A stretch of 12,736 bases of DNA from an uncultured Prochlorococcus sp. (GTDB lineage Bacteria > Cyanobacteriota > Cyanobacteriia > PCC-6307 > Cyanobiaceae). Both the position numbers and the translations under genes were made by a program. Below are positions 1 to 6,072 of the stretch, in pieces; positions within the stretch are counted from its first letter, which is position 1; each line of letters starts with the position of its first letter. The stretch covers positions 1 through 12,736 of the forward strand of contig CACGGY010000028.1 in assembly GCA_902572675.1 (NCBI GenBank). Direction: 5' to 3'. The notes under the pieces are model-generated. The model made no database searches and was not told the origin of the DNA. It saw only the letters and a program-made list of their open reading frames with translations.

Positions 1-159
1 AGAAATGACCTCAAAAATAAAATCATCAAAATTTGTTTTTGTACTTTTGGAGATCTTTTTGAAGAATATTTTTGAAAGTTTAGAAATTATTATCGACAAT
101 AAAATTCCAATAAAAAAAATAGATATCGCCAGAAGGAAGTTTTCAGTAACTAATTTCAT
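1..159 (-). CDS. MscS-family mechanosensitive channel, N-terminal part only
   Basis: A reading frame opens with ATG at 159 and stays open for 53 codons to the window edge. The translation starts MKLVTENFLLAISIFFIGIL: one strongly hydrophobic segment at about residues 8-26, then a basic stretch (KLSKIFFKKISKSTKT) and an acidic TNFDDFIFEVI. This pattern, a membrane helix followed by a basic loop and a T-x-x-D-D-hydrophobic stretch, is typical of the N-terminus of small-conductance mechanosensitive channels, which open under membrane tension to release solutes during hypo-osmotic shock. The pore helix and the cytoplasmic beta domain lie outside the window, so the family call rests on a short segment. 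It lies 76 nt downstream of the isochorismatase-like gene on the same strand and may share its transcript. No clear ribosome site is visible. Confidence 0.55.
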   Translation of the reverse strand, partial: MKLVTENFLLAISIFFIGILLSIIISKLSKIFFKKISKSTKTNFDDFIFEVIS

Positions 160-235
160 ATTCAAATAGAACTTAAAAATTTATATTTACTAAAATTTTA
201 AATTATCTCTAGATAACAAACCAGTCTTGATTTTT

Positions 236-856
236 TCATCTAATTATTATATTTCTAATTTCTTTAAATTCTTTTCTATCCGCAGTTTTGCATAATTCAA
301 AAATTATTGATTCAGTAGTAGTTAAGATCGCTCCCTTTTGAATCATTCTCTGCAATGCTATTTCATGATCTACTTTATTCCGACTGCTCATAGCATCTGA
401 TACGAGAATAACCTCAAATCCTTTTTGTAAACAATCTAAGGCTGTTTGTTGAATACAAATATGCGTTTCAATACCACAAACTATCAAATTTGTAATTTTC
501 TTGTTTTTAAGTTCTTCTAGAAATTCTGGTATGTTAGCTAAGCTAAATTCCATTTTCTCAATTTTTATAAATCTATTTTTGGGCAATATTTCAGGTATCG
601 TTGCACCCAATTTGAATGGGTTCTGTTCAGATAGAAAAATATTTTCTTCTAAAATTTGGTAGGCATCTATTAGTTTTTTAATGTTTTTGGTTATTGAATC
701 CTTTTTAAATATTGCTTTTATAATTTTTTCCTGAACATCTATTATTAGTAAAGCATTCACTTTTGGTGATGGTTTGTCATAATATTTTCCATGCCTCTTC
801 ATCATTTTATTTAAAGATATATTTAAAATAGTATTTTGAACAACTTTAGTAAACAT
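236..856 (-). CDS. isochorismatase-family cysteine hydrolase (YcaC-like)
   Basis: A 206-residue protein of the isochorismatase-like alpha/beta hydrolase superfamily. The family triad is visible: Asp40 in LLIIDVQ, Lys101 in KMEFS, and the nucleophile Cys134 in VCGIETHICIQQTA. The C-terminal TTTESIIFELC is typical of the YcaC-like branch. Family members hydrolyse small amides or vinyl ethers (nicotinamide, ureidoacrylate, isochorismate), and the true substrate of YcaC-like members is mostly unknown, so none is assigned here. There is no signal peptide, so it should be cytoplasmic. The first about 25 residues precede the domain, and the adjacent Met18/Met19 is an alternative start. It is transcribed away from fur across a 62-nt spacer and is probably followed by the mscS-like gene. 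Iron control through the shared spacer is possible but not shown. Confidence 0.85.
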   Translation of the reverse strand: MFTKVVQNTILNISLNKMMKRHGKYYDKPSPKVNALLIIDVQEKIIKAIFKKDSITKNIKKLIDAYQILEENIFLSEQNPFKLGATIPEILPKNRFIKIEKMEFSLANIPEFLEELKNKKITNLIVCGIETHICIQQTALDCLQKGFEVILVSDAMSSRNKVDHEIALQRMIQKGAILTTTESIIFELCKTADRKEFKEIRNIIIR

Positions 857-870
857 TTTAAATCAAAAAG

Positions 871-898
871 TTGTTTTACTCTCATCTGGAGTTATTAT
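871..898 (+). promoter_or_regulatory. predicted sigma-70-type promoter for fur
   Basis: TTGTTT at 871-876 and TATTAT at 893-898 are 16 nt apart, giving a reasonable -35/-10 pair. The predicted transcript would start near 905, only a few bases before the ATG at 910 and about 14 nt before the TTG at 919. AT-rich DNA throws up such pairs by chance, so this is moderate evidence. The overlap with the candidate iron box adds some weight. Confidence 0.4.
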
Positions 899-907
899 TG
901 AGAATAG
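892..907. promoter_or_regulatory. candidate Fur (iron) box overlapping the fur -10
   Basis: TTATTATTGAGAATAG lies between the divergent hydrolase and fur genes. Its complement contains ATTCTCAATAA, which matches the core of the cyanobacterial iron box that I recall from isiB-type promoters (AATAAATTCTCAATAAAT). It overlaps the predicted -10 hexamer of fur, where a bound repressor would block transcription, so autoregulation is the simplest reading. The identification is by recalled motif only. Confidence 0.4.
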
Positions 908-918
908 CCATGGGTTAA

Positions 919-1374
919 TTGTTGTCATTATCCTCTCAATACAATGTCATCACATCTCCTCTTGGAGAAGATTTACATAAAGATGGGAAGAGATTAACTC
1001 CTCAAAGGCTTAAGGTTCTTAATTTATTTGAAAATATTGGTTCTGGAAAGCATCTTAGTGCTGAAGAGGTACATGAAAAGTTAGTTAAATCAAGCTCCAA
1101 AGTTTCACTTGCAACAATTTATAGAACTTTAAGACTTTTAGTGCAAATGGGTTTGCTTCATGAATTAGAACTCAGTGAGGGCGGGCACAGATATGAGTTG
1201 CTTAGTAATGACACGCCTGATCATCATCATTTAATTTGTATTAGGTGTGGTAGAACGGAAGAATTCGAAAATGATGAAGTTTTAGAAGCAGGCAAAGTTG
1301 CAGCAAAAGTTAATGGGTTTAAACTAATTGAATCCTCTTTAAACGTAAGAGCTATATGCCCTAATTGTATTTAG
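919..1374 (+). CDS. fur: Fur-family metal-responsive transcriptional regulator
   Basis: A 151-residue Fur-family repressor. The N-terminal winged helix (about residues 24-95) includes KRLTPQR, HLSAEEVHEKL and the recognition-helix region SLATIYRTLRLL. The C-terminal dimerisation domain has the metal-binding DHHH (101-104) and two CxxC pairs, CIRC (107-110) and CPNC (147-150), which form the structural zinc site. Overall it resembles cyanobacterial FurA more than the PerR or Zur branches, but sensing specificity cannot be settled by eye. The frame's first usable codon is TTG at 919 (or TTG at 922). Immediately upstream and in the same frame is ATG GGT TAA at 910-918, with a GAG-type ribosome site before the ATG (see findings). 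It converges on the radical SAM gene with only 6 nt between stop codons, so there is no separate terminator for either. Confidence 0.9.
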   Translation: MLSLSSQYNVITSPLGEDLHKDGKRLTPQRLKVLNLFENIGSGKHLSAEEVHEKLVKSSSKVSLATIYRTLRLLVQMGLLHELELSEGGHRYELLSNDTPDHHHLICIRCGRTEEFENDEVLEAGKVAAKVNGFKLIESSLNVRAICPNCI

Positions 1375-1380
1375 CAACTT

Positions 1381-2313
1381 TTAACTTAAAGTCCCTCCGC
1401 AACTTGATCCTGCACCTGCAGTGCAGGCAAAACAATGTTCTTTTACTGCTATTTTGTAGTCAAAAGTAAATGATTCATCCAATAGATCAAAAAGTGTCTT
1501 TGGTCCTTTATTATCTCGTAAATTTATCTGTTGGTTAAAGTCACAATCATAAATTTCTCCAACCCAATTAACACTAATAGTTTTCTTGCACATAAGATTT
1601 TCTAAATTATTTTCATTAAAATTTTCTTTTAGTAATTTGTAATAAGTATTTAGTTTCCCCTCTCTCCTAAGAGATTCTTCATATCTATTTATTGGCATAT
1701 TAGTTATTGTGTATAAGTTATTAAAAACAATATTATATTTTTCATATAGTATTTTTTTATAATCATTTTCCAATATTTTTTGAGAAGGAGGAAGAATTGG
1801 ACTTACAGGATTGTAAACAAGATTCAATTGCAATCCATTTTCTTTTTTCCCATAGCCTAGATCATTAAGAATTTTTATAGCATTAATACTTTTTTCAAAA
1901 ACCCCAAGACCCCTTTGAAACTCAACGTTATCTTTTTCATAACATGGTAGTGAAGCAGTAACTATTACTTTATTCTTTGCAAGAAATTGAGGAAGATCTT
2001 CATAACCTTCTTCAAAGAAAATTGTTAAATTGCATCTATCAATAATATCAACTTGTTTTGTGCTCAAACTGGTTATTAGGTTTTTAAATTCTGGGTGAAG
2101 TTCTGGCGCGCCACCTGTTATGTCTAAAGTCTTGATTTTGTACTTATCAATTATTTTTGGAATAAGAGATATTATTTCATTAGACATCTTTTCAGTCCTT
2201 AGAGGACTTGAATTAACATGACAATGCTTACAAGCCTGATTGCATTTATAACCTATGTTGATTTGTAATGTTTCTATAGGTTCTTTATAAATTGAGGGGA
2301 ATTTTTTTTTCAT
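1381..2313 (-). CDS. arsS: ArsS-like radical SAM protein with Cys-rich C-terminus
   Basis: A 310-residue radical SAM enzyme. CNQACKHC (Cys24, Cys28, Cys31) is the CxxxCxxC site for the catalytic [4Fe-4S] cluster, and GGAPE (67-71) is the SAM-binding motif. The C-terminal domain (about 160-310, DUF3641-like) carries Cys242, Cys257 and a closing CFACTAGAGSSCGGTLS with Cys294, Cys297 and Cys305, typical of the radical SAM/Cys-rich family. Some relatives are thought to carry selenocysteine in this tail. Characterised members named ArsS attach the 5-deoxyadenosyl group of SAM to dimethylated arsenic on the way to arsenosugars. This is inferred from family, and no arsM methyltransferase is visible in the window. 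The ATG start lies 40 nt downstream of stpA on the same strand, which suggests co-transcription. Confidence 0.8.
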   Translation of the reverse strand: MKKKFPSIYKEPIETLQINIGYKCNQACKHCHVNSSPLRTEKMSNEIISLIPKIIDKYKIKTLDITGGAPELHPEFKNLITSLSTKQVDIIDRCNLTIFFEEGYEDLPQFLAKNKVIVTASLPCYEKDNVEFQRGLGVFEKSINAIKILNDLGYGKKENGLQLNLVYNPVSPILPPSQKILENDYKKILYEKYNIVFNNLYTITNMPINRYEESLRREGKLNTYYKLLKENFNENNLENLMCKKTISVNWVGEIYDCDFNQQINLRDNKGPKTLFDLLDESFTFDYKIAVKEHCFACTAGAGSSCGGTLS

Positions 2314-2353
2314 AAATCTATTATTTATAAATTGTCATTCAAAAATTCAAAAG

Positions 2354-3574
2354 TCAACTATTTCTTTTAAAGTTTGATCTCTTATGAGCAAGTTCAATAA
2401 ACCAATTTATATATTCTTTGGGACCATTTTGAAAAACCAAGTCAAACTTTAATTTGTCATAAAGATCACTGATCCCTGTTAAACCAGTTTTTTTTGTAGA
2501 AGGTCTTTCAACTTCACCAGAACTACTATCTACAAAAATTATTTTATTATTAATGCCAAATTCATTACCTAATATTTGTATAAATTCTAAAAAAGATCTG
2601 TCACTTCCTCCTCTCAAATAACTCTTTTCACCATCATTTTTTTTTGATGTTATTGTGTCACCAACTCCTATTATTAAAGGCATATCTTCTTTTTGAATAG
2701 TTCTTTTGCATAAATCAATTTTTCCCGTAATAGAATTTGGAGAGTTTCTAAAATTAAAATTTCTTCCAAAAGGAGCTTTACCAGTTTTATCCGCAATAAA
2801 TTTATTTAAAAGAAATAAAACTCCAGAATCTTTAACTGCTCCTTTAATAAGAAATTGTATGTCTGTTGATCCAATATCATCTTTAGAAGAAAGTTTAATT
2901 GTCTCTTTACCATTTTTATTTCCTAAATTTGGTGAAATATGCAGGAAAAACGAGTTTTTAAGGCCTTCGGATTCAGCTTTCAAGATGATTTCATTCATCA
3001 TTTTTTCAAAACTAATTTGAATAAGCTTTCTTTTATCGGTATCATTGTTAACTAAATCAAATAGACTATTGAAATTAATGGTTGGCGAGAAGCGTGTTTC
3101 GCATATTGATTTTGCTGCGTGAAAATTGATATCTTCTTGGCTAAGTTCAGGAAAAATATTCTTAATTATAAAATTAAACTTTGGCCTTATTAGACTAGGT
3201 ACTATAGATAAAAAATTTAGTTCTTTTTCTGAGACTCCTTCAAAACTTATTACACCATTGTTGTCTTGATACTCTACTCCACAGGCTGCTAAACCTCTTA
3301 AATATAGTTCTTTATTTTTAGGCTCAGTAGTGCTTCTTAAACTCCTTTCTATTATTCTATTAACCCCTCTTGGACCTTCATGTTCCCCGCACGTTAATAC
3401 AAAGAATTCCTCTGCAAATTCTCTTACTGCATAGATATATTTTGATTCTAATTCTCTAGTCATTGGATCTTTAACTAAAGGGATACAAACTCCGTCAATG
3501 TCTTGAATAATTAAAATATTTTTAGAAGAAATTAATTGTTTAAGTACCTTTAATTTACTTGCCATATATTCCAT
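2354..3574 (-). CDS. stpA: glucosylglycerol-3-phosphate phosphatase (StpA/GgpP)
   Basis: A 406-residue HAD-superfamily phosphatase that I recognise as StpA, which dephosphorylates glucosylglycerol phosphate to the osmoprotectant glucosylglycerol in salt-tolerant cyanobacteria. Motif I is QDIDGVC (nucleophile Asp25, acid/base Asp27), motif II includes Thr61 in FVLTCGEHEG, and motif IV is GVGDT (Asp306) followed by RGGSDR (321-326). Other StpA-like blocks are NSFFLHISPNLG, STDIQFLIKGAVKDSGVL and FVDSSSGEV. Length matches the family (about 400-420). Start choice is between Met1 and Met4. The partner synthase GgpS is not in the window, so the true substrate here could be another glycosyl-glycerol phosphate. 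It is the first gene of a probable pair with the ArsS-like gene and is divergent from a glycerol-3-phosphate-dehydrogenase relative. Confidence 0.88.
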   Translation of the reverse strand: MEYMASKLKVLKQLISSKNILIIQDIDGVCIPLVKDPMTRELESKYIYAVREFAEEFFVLTCGEHEGPRGVNRIIERSLRSTTEPKNKELYLRGLAACGVEYQDNNGVISFEGVSEKELNFLSIVPSLIRPKFNFIIKNIFPELSQEDINFHAAKSICETRFSPTINFNSLFDLVNNDTDKRKLIQISFEKMMNEIILKAESEGLKNSFFLHISPNLGNKNGKETIKLSSKDDIGSTDIQFLIKGAVKDSGVLFLLNKFIADKTGKAPFGRNFNFRNSPNSITGKIDLCKRTIQKEDMPLIIGVGDTITSKKNDGEKSYLRGGSDRSFLEFIQILGNEFGINNKIIFVDSSSGEVERPSTKKTGLTGISDLYDKLKFDLVFQNGPKEYINWFIELAHKRSNFKRNS

Positions 3575-3620
3575 ATTTATAATTATTTCTCTTTTAATCT
3601 AATTTATATATCTCAAAGAA

Positions 3621-3650
3621 ATTATAAATTAAAAAATTCAATATTTACAA
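3621..3650 (-). promoter_or_regulatory. predicted stpA promoter
   Basis: Read on the minus strand, TTGTAA (3645-3650) and a perfect TATAAT (3621-3626) are 18 nt apart. Transcription would begin near 3614, leaving a leader of about 40 nt before the stpA ATG at 3574. The -10 sits inside one copy of a 16-nt direct repeat. The local AT content makes a chance match possible. Confidence 0.4.
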
Positions 3651-3720
3651 TAAATAATTTGCTATGGTCAAGAATTGCTTTAATGTAGAAAAATGTTGGT
3701 ATGGATTATAAATTAAAAAA
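3621..3720. repeat. pair of 16-nt direct repeats in the stpA / dehydrogenase-like spacer
   Basis: ATTATAAATTAAAAAA occurs exactly at 3621-3636 and again at 3705-3720, 84 nt apart, at the two sides of the divergent spacer. The left copy supplies the predicted minus-strand -10 (TATAAT). The right copy contains TATAAA (3707-3712), usable as a rightward -10 for the gene starting at 3741. The repeat may simply be duplicated core promoter DNA or a shared regulator site. Low complexity tempers the weight of the match. Confidence 0.5.
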
Positions 3721-3740
3721 ATTATCAAGAATTTCCAAAA

Positions 3741-5249
3741 ATGAAGAATAATTTTATAGAAAACATAAATGATGAAAAATATTTTTATTCATTGATTGAA
3801 GATTTAGAGAATAGCAAAGTTGGATTTTACAGTGTTGGTTTATATCCTGCATCATTAGCATATAACTGTGCTATGCATGGCAAATCAAATAATATTCTCT
3901 TAGCTCCTAGGGAAGGTAGGGATTTGTTAGGCGCTTTCTCAAATGATGTCCTTTCTGATATGGATAATGAAACTATTGAAAAGATTAAGAGAATGGGACA
4001 TTATTCTTCAGAGGGAATAAGAAAGTCTTTCGATCTAAAAGATCTTCTCTTGGAATGTGAGATAGTTATTCTTGCTTCAAATAGTAACCACATACAAGAT
4101 GATGTAAAACATGCTTTAAAACTTAGAAAAACTTTAAAAAGAGAAAATGTGGTTCTTGGCTGTCTCGTTGGTTCTTTTTGTATTGATAATAAAAACAAAA
4201 ACCCCTTTATTCTCTGTAATAAATATCCAAATTTAGCTTTTTTTACAGGATTTCATCGTCACGGAGCTTTACGAAATCCTAATGATAGTTTTACTGCGAA
4301 TTTCTGCCATCCTAATGCCCTAACTTCTTTAATAGGAGCTCGAATTTTGAATCAATTGTCACCGAAAATCCAAGTTTCTCCTGGAGTTCATAATATTGAA
4401 TGTCAATACATAAAATCAATAAAAAATATCTCATCCATATTTGCAGGTTTTGTAAATAACTTTCATTCCGATAAGCCAGGAATGCTACCTACCATCAATA
4501 CTATTTTGTTAACACAATGCTTGGATCAGGCCGCATCTGTATCATTACAAGTTAGAAAAGAAAATAAATTAGATAATAAATATCTTTCATTAAAGGAACT
4601 TGGTTATGGTGAGGAAATAATTAGTGCAAAAGAAAAAATTCATAATAAATTTTTCGAAAAAGGAGATTATACTTTTTCTCAATTAAATGCTGTTAAGGCT
4701 GATGTTTTAGGGAGTATGACTCTGCCAACTGAAGGAAAACCAACAAGGAATTTCCAGGCAGGACAAGTTTTATCAGATATGCTTTTGCAACTCAACAGAT
4801 GTCCAAAAGATGTCTCAGAATTTGTAAATTGGTGTGATAAATACTCTCTCAGTCAAGGAGGTTTAGAAGGTTTAAAATCCTTAAAATTTTGGCCAGACAT
4901 TTATAAAGAATTCAAAATCAAAAATAATAATTGTTCAATGATTAATCTGATTTATTTATGCTTTAATGCTAATTCAGAAGAAAAAAAAGAAATTTATAAG
5001 GTTTTAATTAGTTCAGAAGAAATCACTAATTTTTGCCAAGAATCTGTAAAATCTGAATTATCTTTAGAACTAAATGAAAAATTACAAGGAGATTATCTTT
5101 TTAATGATATTGAAATCTTTTACAAGAAATTTTTTATTAACAAAGAGGAAAATGATCTCAAAAATAATGTTTCCAATAATCAAATTTCTAAAAAAAATCC
5201 AAGCTATATTAATGTATTGAAAATTATTAATAATTATTTTAATAATTGA
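3741..5249 (+). CDS. diverged glycerol-3-phosphate dehydrogenase (GpsA-like) protein with C-terminal extension
   Basis: A 502-residue soluble protein. Its first about 390 residues follow the GpsA plan. An N-terminal Rossmann unit (KVGFYSVGLYPASLA, 26-40) leads to LLAPREGRDLL, and EIVILASNSNHI matches the second strand region. The substrate domain has IKNISSIFAGFVNNF (227-241) with the expected Lys228-Asn229, then TFSQLNAVKADVLGS with Asp321 and KPTRNFQAG with Arg336-Asn337, matching the TFxGLxGxGDL...SRN block of GpsA. The nucleotide motif is degenerate: where GpsA has GxGxxG this protein reads S31-V-G33-L-Y-P36. About 110 extra residues follow (roughly 395-502), Asn/Lys-rich with no domain I recognise. 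It may therefore be an NAD(P)-dependent enzyme with altered binding, or a non-catalytic relative. ATG start, with no strong ribosome site. It is divergent from stpA, whose family substrate derives from glycerol-3-phosphate. Confidence 0.7.
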   Translation: MKNNFIENINDEKYFYSLIEDLENSKVGFYSVGLYPASLAYNCAMHGKSNNILLAPREGRDLLGAFSNDVLSDMDNETIEKIKRMGHYSSEGIRKSFDLKDLLLECEIVILASNSNHIQDDVKHALKLRKTLKRENVVLGCLVGSFCIDNKNKNPFILCNKYPNLAFFTGFHRHGALRNPNDSFTANFCHPNALTSLIGARILNQLSPKIQVSPGVHNIECQYIKSIKNISSIFAGFVNNFHSDKPGMLPTINTILLTQCLDQAASVSLQVRKENKLDNKYLSLKELGYGEEIISAKEKIHNKFFEKGDYTFSQLNAVKADVLGSMTLPTEGKPTRNFQAGQVLSDMLLQLNRCPKDVSEFVNWCDKYSLSQGGLEGLKSLKFWPDIYKEFKIKNNNCSMINLIYLCFNANSEEKKEIYKVLISSEEITNFCQESVKSELSLELNEKLQGDYLFNDIEIFYKKFFINKEENDLKNNVSNNQISKKNPSYINVLKIINNYFNN

Positions 5250-5267
5250 ATATTTGTTGAATTTATA

Positions 5268-5282
5268 AAAAACTAAGTTTTT
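5268..5282. terminator. weak palindrome after the GpsA-like gene
   Basis: AAAAAC-TAA-GTTTTT forms a short hairpin with a 3-nt loop 18 nt past the stop codon. It is almost all A-T, with five T residues in its own right arm rather than a separate tail. It could act as a weak terminator in either direction or may be chance. Confidence 0.2.
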
Positions 5283-5318
5283 CATTTATTTACTAATCTT
5301 GATTGCAGGGTTAGAATT

Positions 5319-5335
5319 ATGATGGTTTAAAAAGG
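5319..5335 (+). promoter_or_regulatory. mini-ORF and ribosome site ahead of the TTG-start gene at 5341
   Basis: AGGG at 5307-5310 is well placed for the ATG at 5319, which opens ATG ATG GTT TAA, a three-codon ORF. Five to nine bases later AAAAGG (5330-5335) provides a ribosome site for TTG at 5341. The short AAAAGG spacing decides the start chosen for the downstream gene. Whether the mini-ORF is translated is unknown. Confidence 0.35.
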
Positions 5336-5340
5336 TTTTT

Positions 5341-6000
5341 TTGAAAAAGGAATTATCACATCGTTCTCATGAACTGAAAGCTCTTGGTTGGAATCAAGAA
5401 GATTTAAAAAGATACGAAGATTTATGGGACTACAGTCAAAGATGGGGATTAATAAATTTAGAAAGAGAAGATAGACAGTTTTTAAAGAAAGCAGAAAAGT
5501 TACTCCCAAAGATTCAAAATAAAAAGATTTCCGTTAAAAAAAATATTGAAGAAAAATCATATTATTTATGGTTAAATTTTTACCTAGATGAAATTAATAT
5601 TTTTAGTAATTCTAATCTCCCCAAAAATAAACATGGTGTTTGGACACTTTTAATTGAAGAGGAAATAAAACTTCTTAGGGAATTACAACCAGTTATGGGT
5701 CTCCCAGATACTTTAAAAGCCAAGAATCTATTCGAATATAGAAAAAAGCTTTTAAATAAAGCATTTATCGAATTTGATGCTAAAAATAACGATAAGGTTT
5801 TCAACTTTGATGATGTTTTAAACAACTCTGAAAAAGATGTTGGTAAGAATTGGAAATCAATTACTGAAAAAGATCCTGAGGCTAATAAAACTTTTCCAAT
5901 AATTGAATCTTCAAATATTGAGAAACTCAGATCAGCGATAAAAGAGGATTTGAGTTTATATATGAAAGATAATTACCCCTCTTTAAAAAAGGATTTATAA
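5341..6000 (+). CDS. cyanobacterial conserved protein of unknown function
   Basis: A 219-residue soluble, highly charged protein with no signal peptide or membrane helix. The best-defined block is near the N-terminus: ALGWNQEDLKRYEDLWDY followed by QRWGLINLEREDRQFLKKAE (about 14-52), a pattern of W-G-x-I-N-L-E-x-E-D-R-x-F-L-x-K-A. I recall it from uncharacterised proteins of Prochlorococcus and marine Synechococcus. The rest is Lys/Asn-rich and mostly helical in appearance. No catalytic motif can be assigned. The start is TTG at 5341, preceded by AAAAGG, and no in-frame ATG precedes the conserved block. It lies 72 nt upstream of metY on the same strand, so a link to methionine synthesis or its control is possible by position only. 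Confidence 0.75.
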   Translation: MKKELSHRSHELKALGWNQEDLKRYEDLWDYSQRWGLINLEREDRQFLKKAEKLLPKIQNKKISVKKNIEEKSYYLWLNFYLDEINIFSNSNLPKNKHGVWTLLIEEEIKLLRELQPVMGLPDTLKAKNLFEYRKKLLNKAFIEFDAKNNDKVFNFDDVLNNSEKDVGKNWKSITEKDPEANKTFPIIESSNIEKLRSAIKEDLSLYMKDNYPSLKKDL

Positions 6001-6017
6001 ATATTTATCTTTTTTTT
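5997..6017 (+). terminator. possible weak A-T hairpin plus T-tract before metY
   Basis: ATAAATATTTAT is a perfect 12-nt palindrome overlapping the stop codon of the 219-residue protein, followed by C and eight T residues, then another T-run to 6028. The stem has no G-C pair, so termination would be inefficient. It could lower read-through into metY. The rest of the spacer to 6072 shows no SAM-riboswitch-like fold that I can recognise. Confidence 0.25.
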
Positions 6018-6072
6018 GTTTTTTTTTTGGACTTTTCTAAGTTAAATAGATAATAGGATTATTTATAAAATT

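Noticed and set aside
1378..1393. Hairpin ACTTT/AAAGT between fur and arsS as a terminator
   Set aside because: The stem is 5 bp and no T-run follows on either strand.
2706..3020. Rightward 104-codon open frame inside stpA
   Set aside because: It is antisense to a well-recognised HAD phosphatase and its translation has no domain-like pattern or ribosome site.
3664..3711. 15-codon ORF in the stpA / GpsA-like spacer
   Set aside because: No ribosome site and no recognisable peptide; its length is expected by chance.
6001..6072. SAM riboswitch ahead of metY
   Set aside because: The 72-nt spacer is too short and too A-T-rich, with no paired helices of a known SAM-binding class.
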